A stretch of 64,000 bases of DNA. Origin: Sphagnum magellanicum. Taxonomy: Eukaryota > Streptophyta > Sphagnopsida > Sphagnales > Sphagnaceae. The stretch spans positions 10,524,041 through 10,588,040 of the forward strand of contig CM038917.1 in assembly GCA_021904315.1 (NCBI GenBank). The letters are read 5' to 3'. Below are positions 44,993 to 55,864 of the stretch, one piece after another. Both the position numbers and the translations under genes were made by a program. Each line of letters opens with the position of its first letter. Positions within the stretch are counted from its first letter, which is position 1. Under the pieces are notes generated by a model. The model was not told where the DNA came from. It worked only from the letters and a program-made list of their open reading frames with translations, and made no database searches.

Positions 44993-46143
44993 TGTAACTT
45001 CATGTGTAACTTGATTACACAATTACTTAGGGGTAAGTTGGGTGTAAGTAACTTTATGTGTAATTTGATTACATAATTACTTAGGTAATTGTTTTATGGG
45101 GTAAGATGGATGTAGGATTCCATAATGCATTGACTTATGTCATGTGCACCATGTGATGTTGTTTCTTGTGATTAATTGTGGAATCACATGGGGAACCATG
45201 TGATGTTGTTTTCTTGTGATTAATTGTGGAATCACATGGGGAACCATGTGATGTTGTTTTCTTGTGATTAATTGTGGAATCACATGGGGAACCATGTGAT
45301 GTTGTTTTCTTGTGATTAATTGTGGAATCACATGGGGAACCATGTGATGTTGTTTTCTTGTGATTAATTGTGGAATCACATGGGGAACCATGTGATGTTG
45401 TTTTCTTGTGATTAATTGTGGAATCACATGGGGAACCATGTGATGTTGTTTTCTTGTGATTAATTGTGGAATCACATGGGGAACCATGTGATGTTGTTTT
45501 CTTGTGATTAATTGTGGAATCACATGGGGAACCATGTGATGTTGTTTTCTTGTGATTAATTGTGGAATCACATGGGGAACCATGTGATGTTGTTTTCTTG
45601 TGATTAATTGTGGAATCACATGGGGAACCATGTGATGTTGTTTTCTTGTGATTAATTGTGGAATCACATGGGGAACCATGTGATGTTGTTTTCTTGTGAT
45701 TAATTGTGGAATCACATGGGGAAACCATGTGATGTTGTTCTTTGTGATTAATTGTGGAATCACATGGGGAATCATGTGATTTTGTTTTCTTTTGATTATT
45801 TGGGGAACCATGTGGTGGATAGGTTTTAGGAAGTTTCTTGAGTTATTTCCTTTTGGTTAGTATATAAGGAGGTGTTTGTGACCTTGAGAAACACCTTCAT
45901 TTTTTGTACAAAGTTATGAGATGAATACCAAGTTTGTAAAAATTAAAGTTTTGATTTTGGAAAAAGCTTTTGGTTTTTGAATAGTTTTGGGTATAGTTTG
46001 TGTGTAGTTCATGGAAGGATAATGGTGAGGTTTGCATAATCAAAAGTAAGGTGGGAGGATAGTTTTACAACCCAAAAACATAGTCTTCATAACTATGTAG
46101 AAATTATACATAGTTTCGGTCCTAAACCCACTCGTGTAGTACA
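44993..46143 (+). repeat. 3' LTR (1151 bp)
   Basis: Same ends as the 5' LTR (TGTA ... TACA). It is longer by 192 bases, exactly four 48-bp units. It is followed by GGAT, the right-hand copy of the flanking direct repeat. Confidence 0.95.
45149..45816 (+). repeat. 48-bp tandem array in the 3' LTR, about thirteen or fourteen units
   Basis: Same unit, same variant edge units and same inverted repeat as in the 5' LTR, but four more identical central units (668 against 476 bases). Minus-strand frames of about 200 codons here are repeat artefacts. Confidence 0.95.
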
Positions 46144-47021
46144 GGATCCTTGCTGTTTAATTAACAATCTTGATGGGGAGTGTGAATCACAATTCTTGAA
46201 GATGATTTGTGTCGAGCTTTCAAAGGAGTGGAAGGAGGAGGACAAGGAACTACTACATGAAGTTGGTTGAGAAAAAGAAGGGCATGCATTTTATTCTTTT
46301 GGGAGTGGGAGAGGCTAAATTCTGATTTTGTTGGTTAGGAAGTGTGGAGTGTGTTTGGATTTTCATAGCAATTAGCTAAGGGTGGAAGTCCTGTTGAACT
46401 TCTTCTTTTCTTGAATCTGGTGCTTGATCTTTTGTTATGCCAAAAGCGTAGGAAGGAAATTGGAGGTCTAACATTTGCATTTTAGGGACCAAATCAAGGG
46501 AAATGACAAAAAAGTCTAGGATTTCAAGAGCAGTTGTAGTGGCAGCTACCATCTTTGACAGTTTTTGGGGGTTTTGATGTGAATGTGTAATGTGGTCTAT
46601 TTTGAAAAGAAAATACTTGTGATATTGTGGGAGCTCCGGGGATTTTGGAAAAAGAGGATACTATGAGATGTAGATAATCACATCTACCTGCTTTGTTTTT
46701 TAACTTTGTTCAACTTTTGAAAAAGACTACATAATGATGTTAGGGTAGCACTTGTGGGATTTTTGTTGTCGAAGGATGAGTTGCCACACTCGTAAACAAC
46801 CAGTTGGGTCCTTGAAGGGAAATAAAGAGAGGTCTAATCCTTTGAGGTCCATAGAGCTAGAAAAACAAAGTCTATTAATTTGGAAGGATTTAGGTCTTGG
46901 AACAATATCTATTGTAACTTTCTTTCTACTCTTTGGACATTTATAGTAAATCTTGTTGAATGTGTATTCAAAATGTTACAAATTCCTTCTCAAAATCATC
47001 TCCCCTTCTTTTTTGGTGACA
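46144..47021 (+). other. Right part of the segment that received the retrotransposon
   Basis: No recognised gene. With the retrotransposon and one GGAT removed, a frame of roughly 55 codons runs across the insertion point (from about 37937 to a TGA near 46270). It contains SMMEWDPCCL and later VELSKEWKEEDKELL. It may be a broken exon; no family was recognised. Confidence 0.3.
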
Positions 47022-49775
47022 CAACTCTTGTTCTTATTACTTACCTGCAAATACCTCAACAATTATTGTAACATTAGGCCATCTCATGCTTTCATGGATG
47101 AATAGTTGAAATTGTACCCAAAATTGTACATGAAATGTAATAGTCCATTCGTGTCAAATACAATTTGGGCTTGTATTTAAATCATTTTCACCTAAAATAG
47201 TAAAATGGCCTACAAACTATATTTTGGATGAAAAATAGCAAACTAATTAATGTGAACACAGTTTGAACTTGTAAATAAACCCAAGACATATTTTGCCCTT
47301 TAAGAGAGCAAGAAAAATCAAATAACTAACCATATGGATTGACCCAAGTGATGAACAATGTTGTGTGGGTATATTTTTCACATAGATATACCCATTGGGT
47401 ACAAATAGGGTATATTATTTATCTTAACTTATTTATCTCAAATCAACATATTTTAATGAAGTGCATATCCAATGGTATGTAAATTTGAAATTTTATACCT
47501 TAATCATAACCTTGGATATGAATAAGAAATATCCATACCCAAAGCTGAATATGTTTGGGCATCTAGGTTTTTAAATTACAATAAATATGACATAAAATTT
47601 GATAGTCATGCTAGTGTTTTTTTCCCCTCTTTTTTCTCCAATTAGGATTGCCCCATCACACTAAAAATAGAAAAAAGTTGAAACTTTGAAAGCTCCCCCA
47701 AAATATAAGTTTGCATTTGAAGATTAAGGATCTTTCCTTTAACAAGCTATAGAGGTGAAAAGGTGAAAACTTTGGGCACATCATACAAGTCAAAATTGAG
47801 GATTGCTAACATGTGATAAAAATGCACATTTTAAAACTTAGGAATGATAAATGTGTGGAAAGAATATATCTCAAGTGAAAGACTTCTCTCCTTTAAAAGG
47901 CCATAACTTTCACTTTGCTTAACAAAATTAGATAATTCAAAAACATATTGGAAAGCACAAAAATGAGTTACAAATTATCTTGAAGCTTCATCATCAACCA
48001 AGTGTCAATCATGATGCCACTATCATTTCATACATTAAATGTTCACTCATAAATATGTTTGCCCAAGTCAAGGATGATCAAACATTCTGATTTTTTCATT
48101 TTGACATTGGATTTCACCTTTGAAATTTGTTTCAAAATTTCCAAAATGTGAATATTTTCTTTCATTTTGACATAAATAAATAAATATCTATTTTTAAACC
48201 AGAAAAAGGTTACATGTGAGTGCTGGTAGAGAATGTTTTTAATGTTACGGCATGAGGTGGGGGTAGGAACATGGCAAACATATTCACAATCACATAAATA
48301 GGAGGTGACAAAAGTTACTTGACAAAATGGAGGTGATAGAAATGATTTAGCACTCTCTGATAGTCACTTTTCACCATTTGCCCAAAAATTTATTTTATTT
48401 ACCTATGTAGCTAGACCAAAGGCCAAGGTTATATACTATTTTAATTTAGAGGTGTCCATCTTGTGATTATTAGTTTTAGTGTTTGGTGATTCAAAGAGCC
48501 CCACCACCCCCACCTCCCTTGCCCCCCCCCCCCCCCCGACCCAAAAAGATGAAAAACCCTTTGCATGCACCCTCAACAACTAACTAATATTCACCATAGT
48601 AATATAACATGACGATCAAGATTGAAATCAAGTGAACCTTCGATTTATTAAATTTAAGTGTTTATATCTTGCGATAAATCCCTTGAGTATAATTTTTTTG
48701 GTATGTTGTAGGTTTATATTTGAAAATGATGAAAGCATGATATTTTTGTGACATGGAAAAATGATTTTGAAACCAAAAGAAAATTGATAAGTTTTGTGAC
48801 AAAGAGATGTTGTAAAATGGAAAAAACATAATTCCTTTGCAATGAGTGCCACCTTCAAAAATAGAAATGATGATTGTAAATATGTTCCACTATTAATAAA
48901 ATAATGAAAAATATAAATAACATCAATTTGGTGATAATATTATTTTGTAAACAAATTATGCATTTGGGAACCATTGTGAACATTACTTGTTTTTGAAAAG
49001 AAATTGGATTGGGTAGTATACAAGTTGTTTAATTAAGTGGTTTGTTACTTGTACCTTGCTCATGTATTGATGAGATGAAATAAAATTATTTGAATAAAGA
49101 AAAAAAATTAGATGGTTGCGAGTTTACTTTGTTGATGAAAACCTTGGTTGGAAAAATGCACTCGTGATGGAGCAATGCACTTTTGCTAGTAACTCTATGA
49201 ACTTAAATATTTATGTGATAAAAGGAAGCACTTTTAGACACAAAAGTTCAAGCTTGAACATTCACATCAGTAAATTACAAGTATTGTCAATTATTTTTTC
49301 ATTACTAAAATTTTCCATGCCTAATATATGATTGTTGTATGCATTGTAAAAGTCACCCATTTGAAATTCACGTATCGGAAAATAAACTTGTATGGCATGT
49401 TTTGCTCCAATGCCCACATGAATTAGATCTATTGCACAAATTTGAAGCACATAACTTAGAACTAATGAAAATAATAGTTTAAGAAAGAAAAGTACAAAAA
49501 GGTAAAACAATTAAATTTGATGGAAGAAAATAAATTCACACATGCAATTGGCGAATGTAAGTGGGCCTATGTAACATGCACATACATAAATTGGTAGTGG
49601 CTACAATGATCAACTATAATTACTCCGCTCCCTCCACTTACATATATAAAACATGAAGATATTTCATAAGACCATTTGTAAGGACATTGCACAAGTGGCA
49701 CACCAACTTTCATCTAAACAATAATTCATTTAAGGTCTTAGATATGATTAATTTGAAATGATGATCATTTTATGC
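47022..49775 (-). repeat. Block B, copy B2
   Basis: Collinear with 60372-63120 (B3) from 'caactcttgttc' onward, with scattered substitutions. The part from about 48245 also matches B1. It is the 3' flank of pseudogene 2. There is a C-run of about 17 bases near 48521-48538 that B3 lacks. No gene inside. Confidence 0.85.
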
Positions 49776-50985
49776 ATAAAAATGTATGGTTGCTTGAAAT
49801 TCACTTCCACATTAGACTCGCTTGTATTCCTTCTCCCGACAAACTCAATAGTGGGATACAAGGTTGTCGAGTTACGATAGGTCAAATCCAACAATTCCTT
49901 ATTTTTGGTGAAAGATATGTACCTCGTCACATGATTGACTTCTACACCCATAATGTCCCCCATAGTGTAGCTTAACTTAGGCCGAATTGACACTTGCAAT
50001 TAGGGCAAAAAATGTTAGGGCCAACTTTGAGCATTTTCGGGTTGCACATTGACGTCAAGTTACTAATAAATGCTAGAGCATGGACATCAGGATATTAATA
50101 AATGCTGGAACATTGGCCCCAAGGGTTGCAAATTGGCCTTTCAAATTTGATGGTATCCTTTTTTCAGCCTGCGGGCCAATACAAAGCCATAAAGTTCAGC
50201 ATTTATTAGTACTTGGGGCAGATTGAACAGTTTTTTCCTATTTCAGTCTTGCTTCCTATTGTAAAGCCCTTGCAGTCAACTCTTGCTAACCAATAGGAAT
50301 GTTGGATTTGGGTTGAACATTCGCCCTGACTCCTAGTGTAAAGTGGGCATTAATGTCCACATCCTGGGTTTGAATCAGTCGCTTATTATTAAGATGTCAT
50401 CATTGTTATAGTGAGGCTTACCATTATTATGATAGCCATAGGTGGACCATGTTGGATTCCCACCTTGATATTATTTTTGAAGTTTTCATGGTTAAATCCG
50501 ATGGTAGTAGTTTTACTCAAATTGTCCTTGATTTTGATCTCAAAGTAGTAAGACAATGTTTGGTGTTCCATGTCATTGGTTTATAGTTGATAAGTTCGGA
50601 CACCCAACACCAATGAAAACTGCAATGCAATTCTACAGCCGTAAAGGATTCAAATGTTCCAAATGAGTGGTCGTTCCATGTCATTGGTTGATAGTTGATA
50701 AGTTTGAACACCCAACACCAATGAAGATTGCAGTGCAACTCTACAACCGTTAAAGGACTCAAACACTCCAAGTGAGGTTCCAATGAGGTTCCAAGAGAAG
50801 ACTGTGAGAATTGGTAGTGAGCGATGTGGCCCAAGGGTGGCTCCAACGAACTCTGAAATGTAATCCCAGCTATGAGGGCACCCCAACAAGAAATGCATTG
50901 GGGGATCTCCGGATGAGGTTCCAAGAAAAGATTATGGGAATATTAGTAGCCAGTTTTGTATGGCAAGGCCAACTCCAACAAATTA
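49776..50985 (-). pseudogene. Broken copy of the ANK-PGG-SPRY gene (pseudogene 2)
   Basis: The minus strand keeps three pieces in the order of the intact gene. First is a PGG helix-1 region (50924-50740, GALIAGITFQSSLEPPLG). Then comes the start of the SPRY domain (50571-50400, SYYFEIKIKDNL). Last is the end of the SPRY domain (49985-49790, VNFKQPYIF). Everything before the PGG domain, including all ankyrin repeats, is missing and replaced by repeat A3. About 600 bases from helix 2 to the SPRY start are deleted. A 109-bp stretch is duplicated in tandem (50564-50672 and from 50673). The SPRY region is split by a MITE-like insertion. Frames do not join. It cannot make the family protein. Confidence 0.92.
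49988..50342. mobile_element. MITE-like insertion in pseudogene 2
   Basis: About 355 bases interrupt the SPRY remnant. Pseudogene 3 reads straight through at the same place ('cttaacttaaagtccacatcc' near 63390). The ends form imperfect inverted repeats: acacttgcaattagggc at the left, and the reverse complement of the right end reads acactaggagtcagggc. It has no coding capacity, and a clean target duplication is not visible. The superfamily is unknown. Confidence 0.6.
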
Positions 50986-53900
50986 CTTCCCCAAAATACT
51001 AATAATTGCTGCTTCCTTATGATCACTAGATACGTGATAAAGGACATCTTTCCATTAGGGGGCTGTTAGGATACATGCTATCATAATAGTCCATTTCCAT
51101 TACATTGTTTCACCTAATTCCGCTCACAAGGACTGAAAGCTTCTGCATTAACCAAATGTAAGAGTTGTGAGAGCTTTTAATCAAGTTGTAAAATTTCATT
51201 GTAAAATGACATGTGTCCCATTTTAAAAATCATAACATTTTAAAAAAATAACGAAAACTAGTTGGTTTGTCGAAGTATGAACATATAATGGTTACAAGTT
51301 TTTACTCCATTGGGGCTATGCAATAGAAAGCACCTGCTACACTATCCTACTACCTTGGCCAGTTCAACACATGTCCGTTGAATAAATAAATAATTTTGAA
51401 ACATTCATTTCAACAAATGAATAATTCTTAATATCCATTATTTTGCTTCAAAATATTTTTTGATTTGGAAAAAGTAATTTCTGAAAATTTCCATATTTTC
51501 AAAAACTATAATTAATGGGAAATTGGCCAAGGTACAAAGGTAATGTTCATGTCAGTGGCTTTCGTTAGCCGACTTTGATCACAACCTAATGGAAAAAGAC
51601 CCCAAGCCTTGCAATAACTCTTTGTTAGAACTTAGGATATGTGGCCCATTTTAATTGAAGAGCTTTCTGACTTCGAACTTCTTAATCATGTTGACATGCT
51701 AACTTCACACATTGCTACTTTTTACTAGATGAATTAAAGGTTGAAAAGCTGTCAAATGACATGTCTAAAAGATTGCAAAACAAACTCCACAACAATAATT
51801 TGTAGTTCATCATTTTGTTAGTCCTATGGTATACCAAACCAAACACAATTTAAAAGGTGGCAAATAACCTATGATTGTCATTCAAAAAAATCATACCAAC
51901 ATCTTCGTCACCAAGGGTCCAACAACTCGCTCTCCACAATTACTTCCCATTAACTCCACCAACTCCCACTAATGGTTGCACATAACTTATAGATTCTACT
52001 CAAAATTCAACGCAACCCCACATAACAAAATTACATTTGAAGTTGCTGCAACATTTTCAAAAGCAATACAAAAACTAGTTTTCAGATTAGCTAATAGTCA
52101 AGTTAGCTAATAAAAATGTCAATAATATCCTCATTCAAATTACAACAAGCTTGTGAAGCATAACTTTAATTTCATTTTACTTGTTTTAATATTTCTTTCT
52201 TCCAATCATAAATTTACAAGAAAAATCATAGTAGCGCTTTCTAGGAAATTTGTCATAATTCACTAATATGAGAGGATTTGTACAAACTTCAAATTTAAAT
52301 CCTTAAAGTCCATCTAAACTTCCATAACATATTGACTATGCATATAAACCATTTTTTTTTACAAATACGCCTCAAAATCATAATACTCAATACAAGGCCA
52401 TCATGGGGCCAGTGCAAATGCTTAGTAACACTTGACCATAAAGCCACATAACCTTTCTTTAAGAAAGTTTAGTTTCAAAAATAGGATAGAATTTTTTCAA
52501 TGAGCATATTTCGAAATGGCCATCAGGTTCGACTAAGATCATGATTAAAAAGCTACCCACTTCCATTTAAGAAGGACAATGTACAACAAAAATTGGATTT
52601 GCTTGTTCCACAGCACCAAAAGAACAATTCTCTTGGATTCAACAAAGAAAGAGCTAGCAATACAAAGTTATTTGAATTGCACATGTAAACAAACAGCTAG
52701 TTGTGTAATGCCTCTGCCATAAGAATGGACCAAAAATAAATAAATAATTTAAAGGACAAAAATGACCTACATGACATGTCATTGTGTAGTTTCTCCCCTT
52801 AACCCCTAAATGTAAAGGTAATGCCTAAACAGTAGCCCATATTGAGTCTGTCTAATGTCAAAGTCGATAAAATCACTTGCTTTGGCATTACATCACTAAC
52901 CCAATTCTTTATAGGGCCACACCTTTATGCCATGACTACCCATTAGTTGTTTACTTTTTTAGTTTTGGAAAGTTAGCTGTTAGGTAACACAAATGGTTCA
53001 TGCAGATTTTGTTTATTTCCCAAAATTTTGTCTAATTTCAACTGGAAAATATGCCTTCAACCTTATACAAAGGATTTACCATGGAAAAATGGCCCTCTAG
53101 ATTTATGTTTTTAAGGGTTTCCAAATTGACAGTTGCTAGCCAAAAATATAGAAGGATTCTGACTATTTTCTACTTTCATATCTAGTCTGTAGCCAAATCT
53201 GGCTAAATTATCATATGGATGATCACCACTTCACCTACATCACAAAATTGAAAAAAAAAACCCTTTTTCATGTTTTGTTGAACTGGCCACAAGTCAAAGG
53301 GAATATGAACTCTGTCTAACCTCACTAGAAAAGTTTTTACTCATCTCAACATGCCTGCTAGTTAAATTCCCAGGGTGAAACTCTAGTATATTTTTTAGTG
53401 TTGTGCGAGTATCAAAACTGCCCTCAAGGATCGCTGGGTATCACCAGATTATCCAGATTATCCCTATTTGAAAATTTCAAAGTATGCTGACTGAAATTCT
53501 GATCATCAATTCTCACTTGTATGAGAACCAGATGAATGAGAGCTGAATTCAAGGAAAAAAAAAAATATTGAGACCTGGGTGAGGTAAAACCCATTACCCA
53601 GGTCAGGTTCTCAAGGTATAGTGTACAAGGTTTAATGCACAATCATTAAACAAGGTTGTGCATTTAATGTACCAGGTTGACTAAGAGTAATGAAAATATA
53701 TGTAGGAGCAATGGAGGCCTCAAGAAAAGGGAATGATAGGATGAAACTCAGATTTGTGAGTTTCAATCCCTCCTTCATGCTCCTGTATTTTTTCTTGCAA
53801 GTTTTTTTTGAATCTCACCCAATGTATGACCAAACTTAAGATTCGGGTGCATGTTTTCCTTACTTTATGGATAACTATGATTTTTTAACATTTAGAAAAG

Positions 53901-55864
53901 AATAAAATCAGTAATTTTTTTGTAATTCTGATTTATTTATTTATTTTGGAAAAAAGTAATAATCAATTGATGAAAATCATCAAAGGATAATCGATTGTTC
54001 TCAAATCTGTGAGAATCTACATCATGAGAACTGGTTAAATTTTTTTAATAAAAATACTGATACCGTGACCTGGTGTATATGTTTTCAAACAAAAATAAAA
54101 AATGAAAAGTTAAACCTTTTATAATCTATTTTGTGAAAACCGAATCCAACAGGTATAAAAAAACTTATGATACCCACCCAACACTGGTATATTTGTCTGG
54201 TATATCTGTGACTCATATTAATTAGTTTGGGAACTGTCGAAGTTCTACTTTTTCTGTTGTGATGTGCATCTTTGATTCATTCATCTCACCAATTCACCCC
54301 AAACTCTATATAGTTCCCAATAGAAGCCCACCCCATGCACCCCCAAAATGGAAGTCCAGTGGTCCAAGCTACTTTAAACTTAAAGTGTTGTACATCTAAC
54401 AGAATATGTAGTGGACTTGCTTATAAGCAACAATTGCCCAACAAATCCTTCAAGAGTGAAAACATATGACACTATGTATGAAATAATGTCATGATGCACA
54501 TTTTGCATTGTTGAACTATCTATAGTTGGTAATGCAATAAAACAAAAGTGATGAAGCTACCAAAAAACTCAACAAAAAAATATTTTACAAAATATAATGA
54601 CATTGCATGAATCTCATGAATAAATTTTGATTTGTCAAAACGCATTGAACTTTCTACATATTACAAAAAAACTCTATCATAATCTGTAGTATATGAGCAT
54701 GAACTCAATAGGCCTTCATATCTAATGTCCAGTTTGATGTATATTTTGGCAAGGATTATAATATGGGGACATTGATCTGAAAGAGGACTTTTTTGAAAAA
54801 TGTAGAGAATCAAAATATTAAGATATAGAGTGAGCATTGGATTTTTTAAATGAAGTTATTTCCTATTGGGAGTGAAGTTCAAATGTTAAATTTTCAAATC
54901 CAAGACTCTGTAACACCAAGGACAGCTAGACAAAGTTTTTTCAAAAAAACCTTACAAGGTAGTTCTCCTAATTCAAACTATAATGAAATAGGTTATCTTT
55001 TTTACTCTAAATGTGTGGAAAAATGAACCTTCAACATAAAATTCTCCCAAATAATCATCAACAACAATATGTGGATTAAAGATCAGACTGGAGATGGCAT
55101 GGCAACCTTTTGAATTTAATGAAAGGACAAGATATGTTGCTTGGTTCTACTTTTCAGGTTCACTATGTCAAATTTGTAAATATTTGAGGTATGGATCATA
55201 TTGAAACTTGACTCTGTAAAAGGTTTGTTTGAAATTTGACTTAATGGGCTCAATCAAAAGTTGGCAAGCTCTGTCAAAAATCACATGAAGCTCATTCATG
55301 TCAAATTATGTGGTGATGATTGTTTGATCTAGACAAATGTGATAACCATATAGTGTGATAACATGAACTCAATGATACGAAGAGTTAGAAGTGCATGAAA
55401 TATGAAATTTGATTTTTAAAGTCTTTCTTCTAAGTTTCAAGGGCTGACTTCTTGAACCCATTGGCAATATAGTTCCTTGCTCAGGGTCCTGGATAAATGT
55501 CCATTTTAATATGGCCTAAGCTGGTTCAAGAAGTCCATATGTAAGCTTTAATTTGGGTTGGAGATTTTGGGGCAGGGGGATATCGCCTTCTTTATTGTAT
55601 GGCACAAGCCCAAAAATCTTGGACCCAACTAAGCTTATTTATACCTAATGCTTGGCTCAACCTAAGCCCATAAATGTATTCTGCTGACCAGAGGCCAAGG
55701 AGTGTAAAGATGGTCGAAGACTTCAGCAGAAAAAGGCTCCAAAGATTTCTGTAGTACCCCCCTCCCCCTCATAGCTTGCATATTTTAGGAGATGGCTTCC
55801 AAGGCCGACGACTTTTTTTAAAAAAATTCCAGATAACTTCAAACTTTTAGGCTGAACCAAAAAG
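50986..55864 (+). repeat. Dispersed repeat A, copy A3
   Basis: Collinear with A2 from about 16930 to 21590. It lacks the first 300 bases of A2: the join 'ccaacaaattac' merges the phrase 'ccaacaagg' with 'ggcaacaaattac', so a deletion between short CAACAA repeats is likely. A pair of extra TTAAT/ATAAATAA stretches near 51370-51520 is absent from A2. It directly abuts C2 at 55865. No gene found. Confidence 0.85.

Larger units (their letters stand above)
37972..46143 (+). mobile_element. Young full-length Ty3 (gypsy)-type LTR retrotransposon
   Basis: Order: 5' LTR, primer-binding site, repeat-rich leader, two small ORFs, one gag-pol ORF, short purine-rich tract, 3' LTR. Domain order in pol (protease, reverse transcriptase, RNase H, integrase last) defines Ty3 type. 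There is no chromodomain after the integrase, and the reverse transcriptase reads MPFGLCNAP and IDDF, which fits the plant non-chromovirus (Athila/Tat-like) side. LTRs begin TGTA and end TACA. A 4-bp direct repeat GGAT flanks the element (37968-37971 and 46144-46147); most relatives make 5 bp. Outside the tandem array I count only two differences between the LTRs, so insertion is recent. The polyprotein frame is intact, so it may be autonomous. Confidence 0.95.
37766..47021. other. 9.26-kb segment absent from the C2/B3 junction, host of the retrotransposon
   Basis: C1 ends at 'agcaactct' (near 37767) and B2 begins at 'acaactcttgttc' (near 47020). In the second array unit the same flanks meet directly at 'cagcaactcttgctc' (about 60367-60380). 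Without the retrotransposon the extra DNA is about 1.08 kb (37766-37971 plus 46144-47021). It shows no terminal inverted repeats, poly-A tail or Helitron ends. It is either an insertion with a short CAACTCT target duplication, or ancestral DNA deleted from unit 2 between two CAACTCT repeats. Confidence 0.7.

Noticed and set aside
46444..47021. Treating 37766-47021 as a TIR transposon or Helitron
   Set aside because: The two ends show no inverted complementarity, no TC/CTRR termini and no A^T target, so I left the class open.
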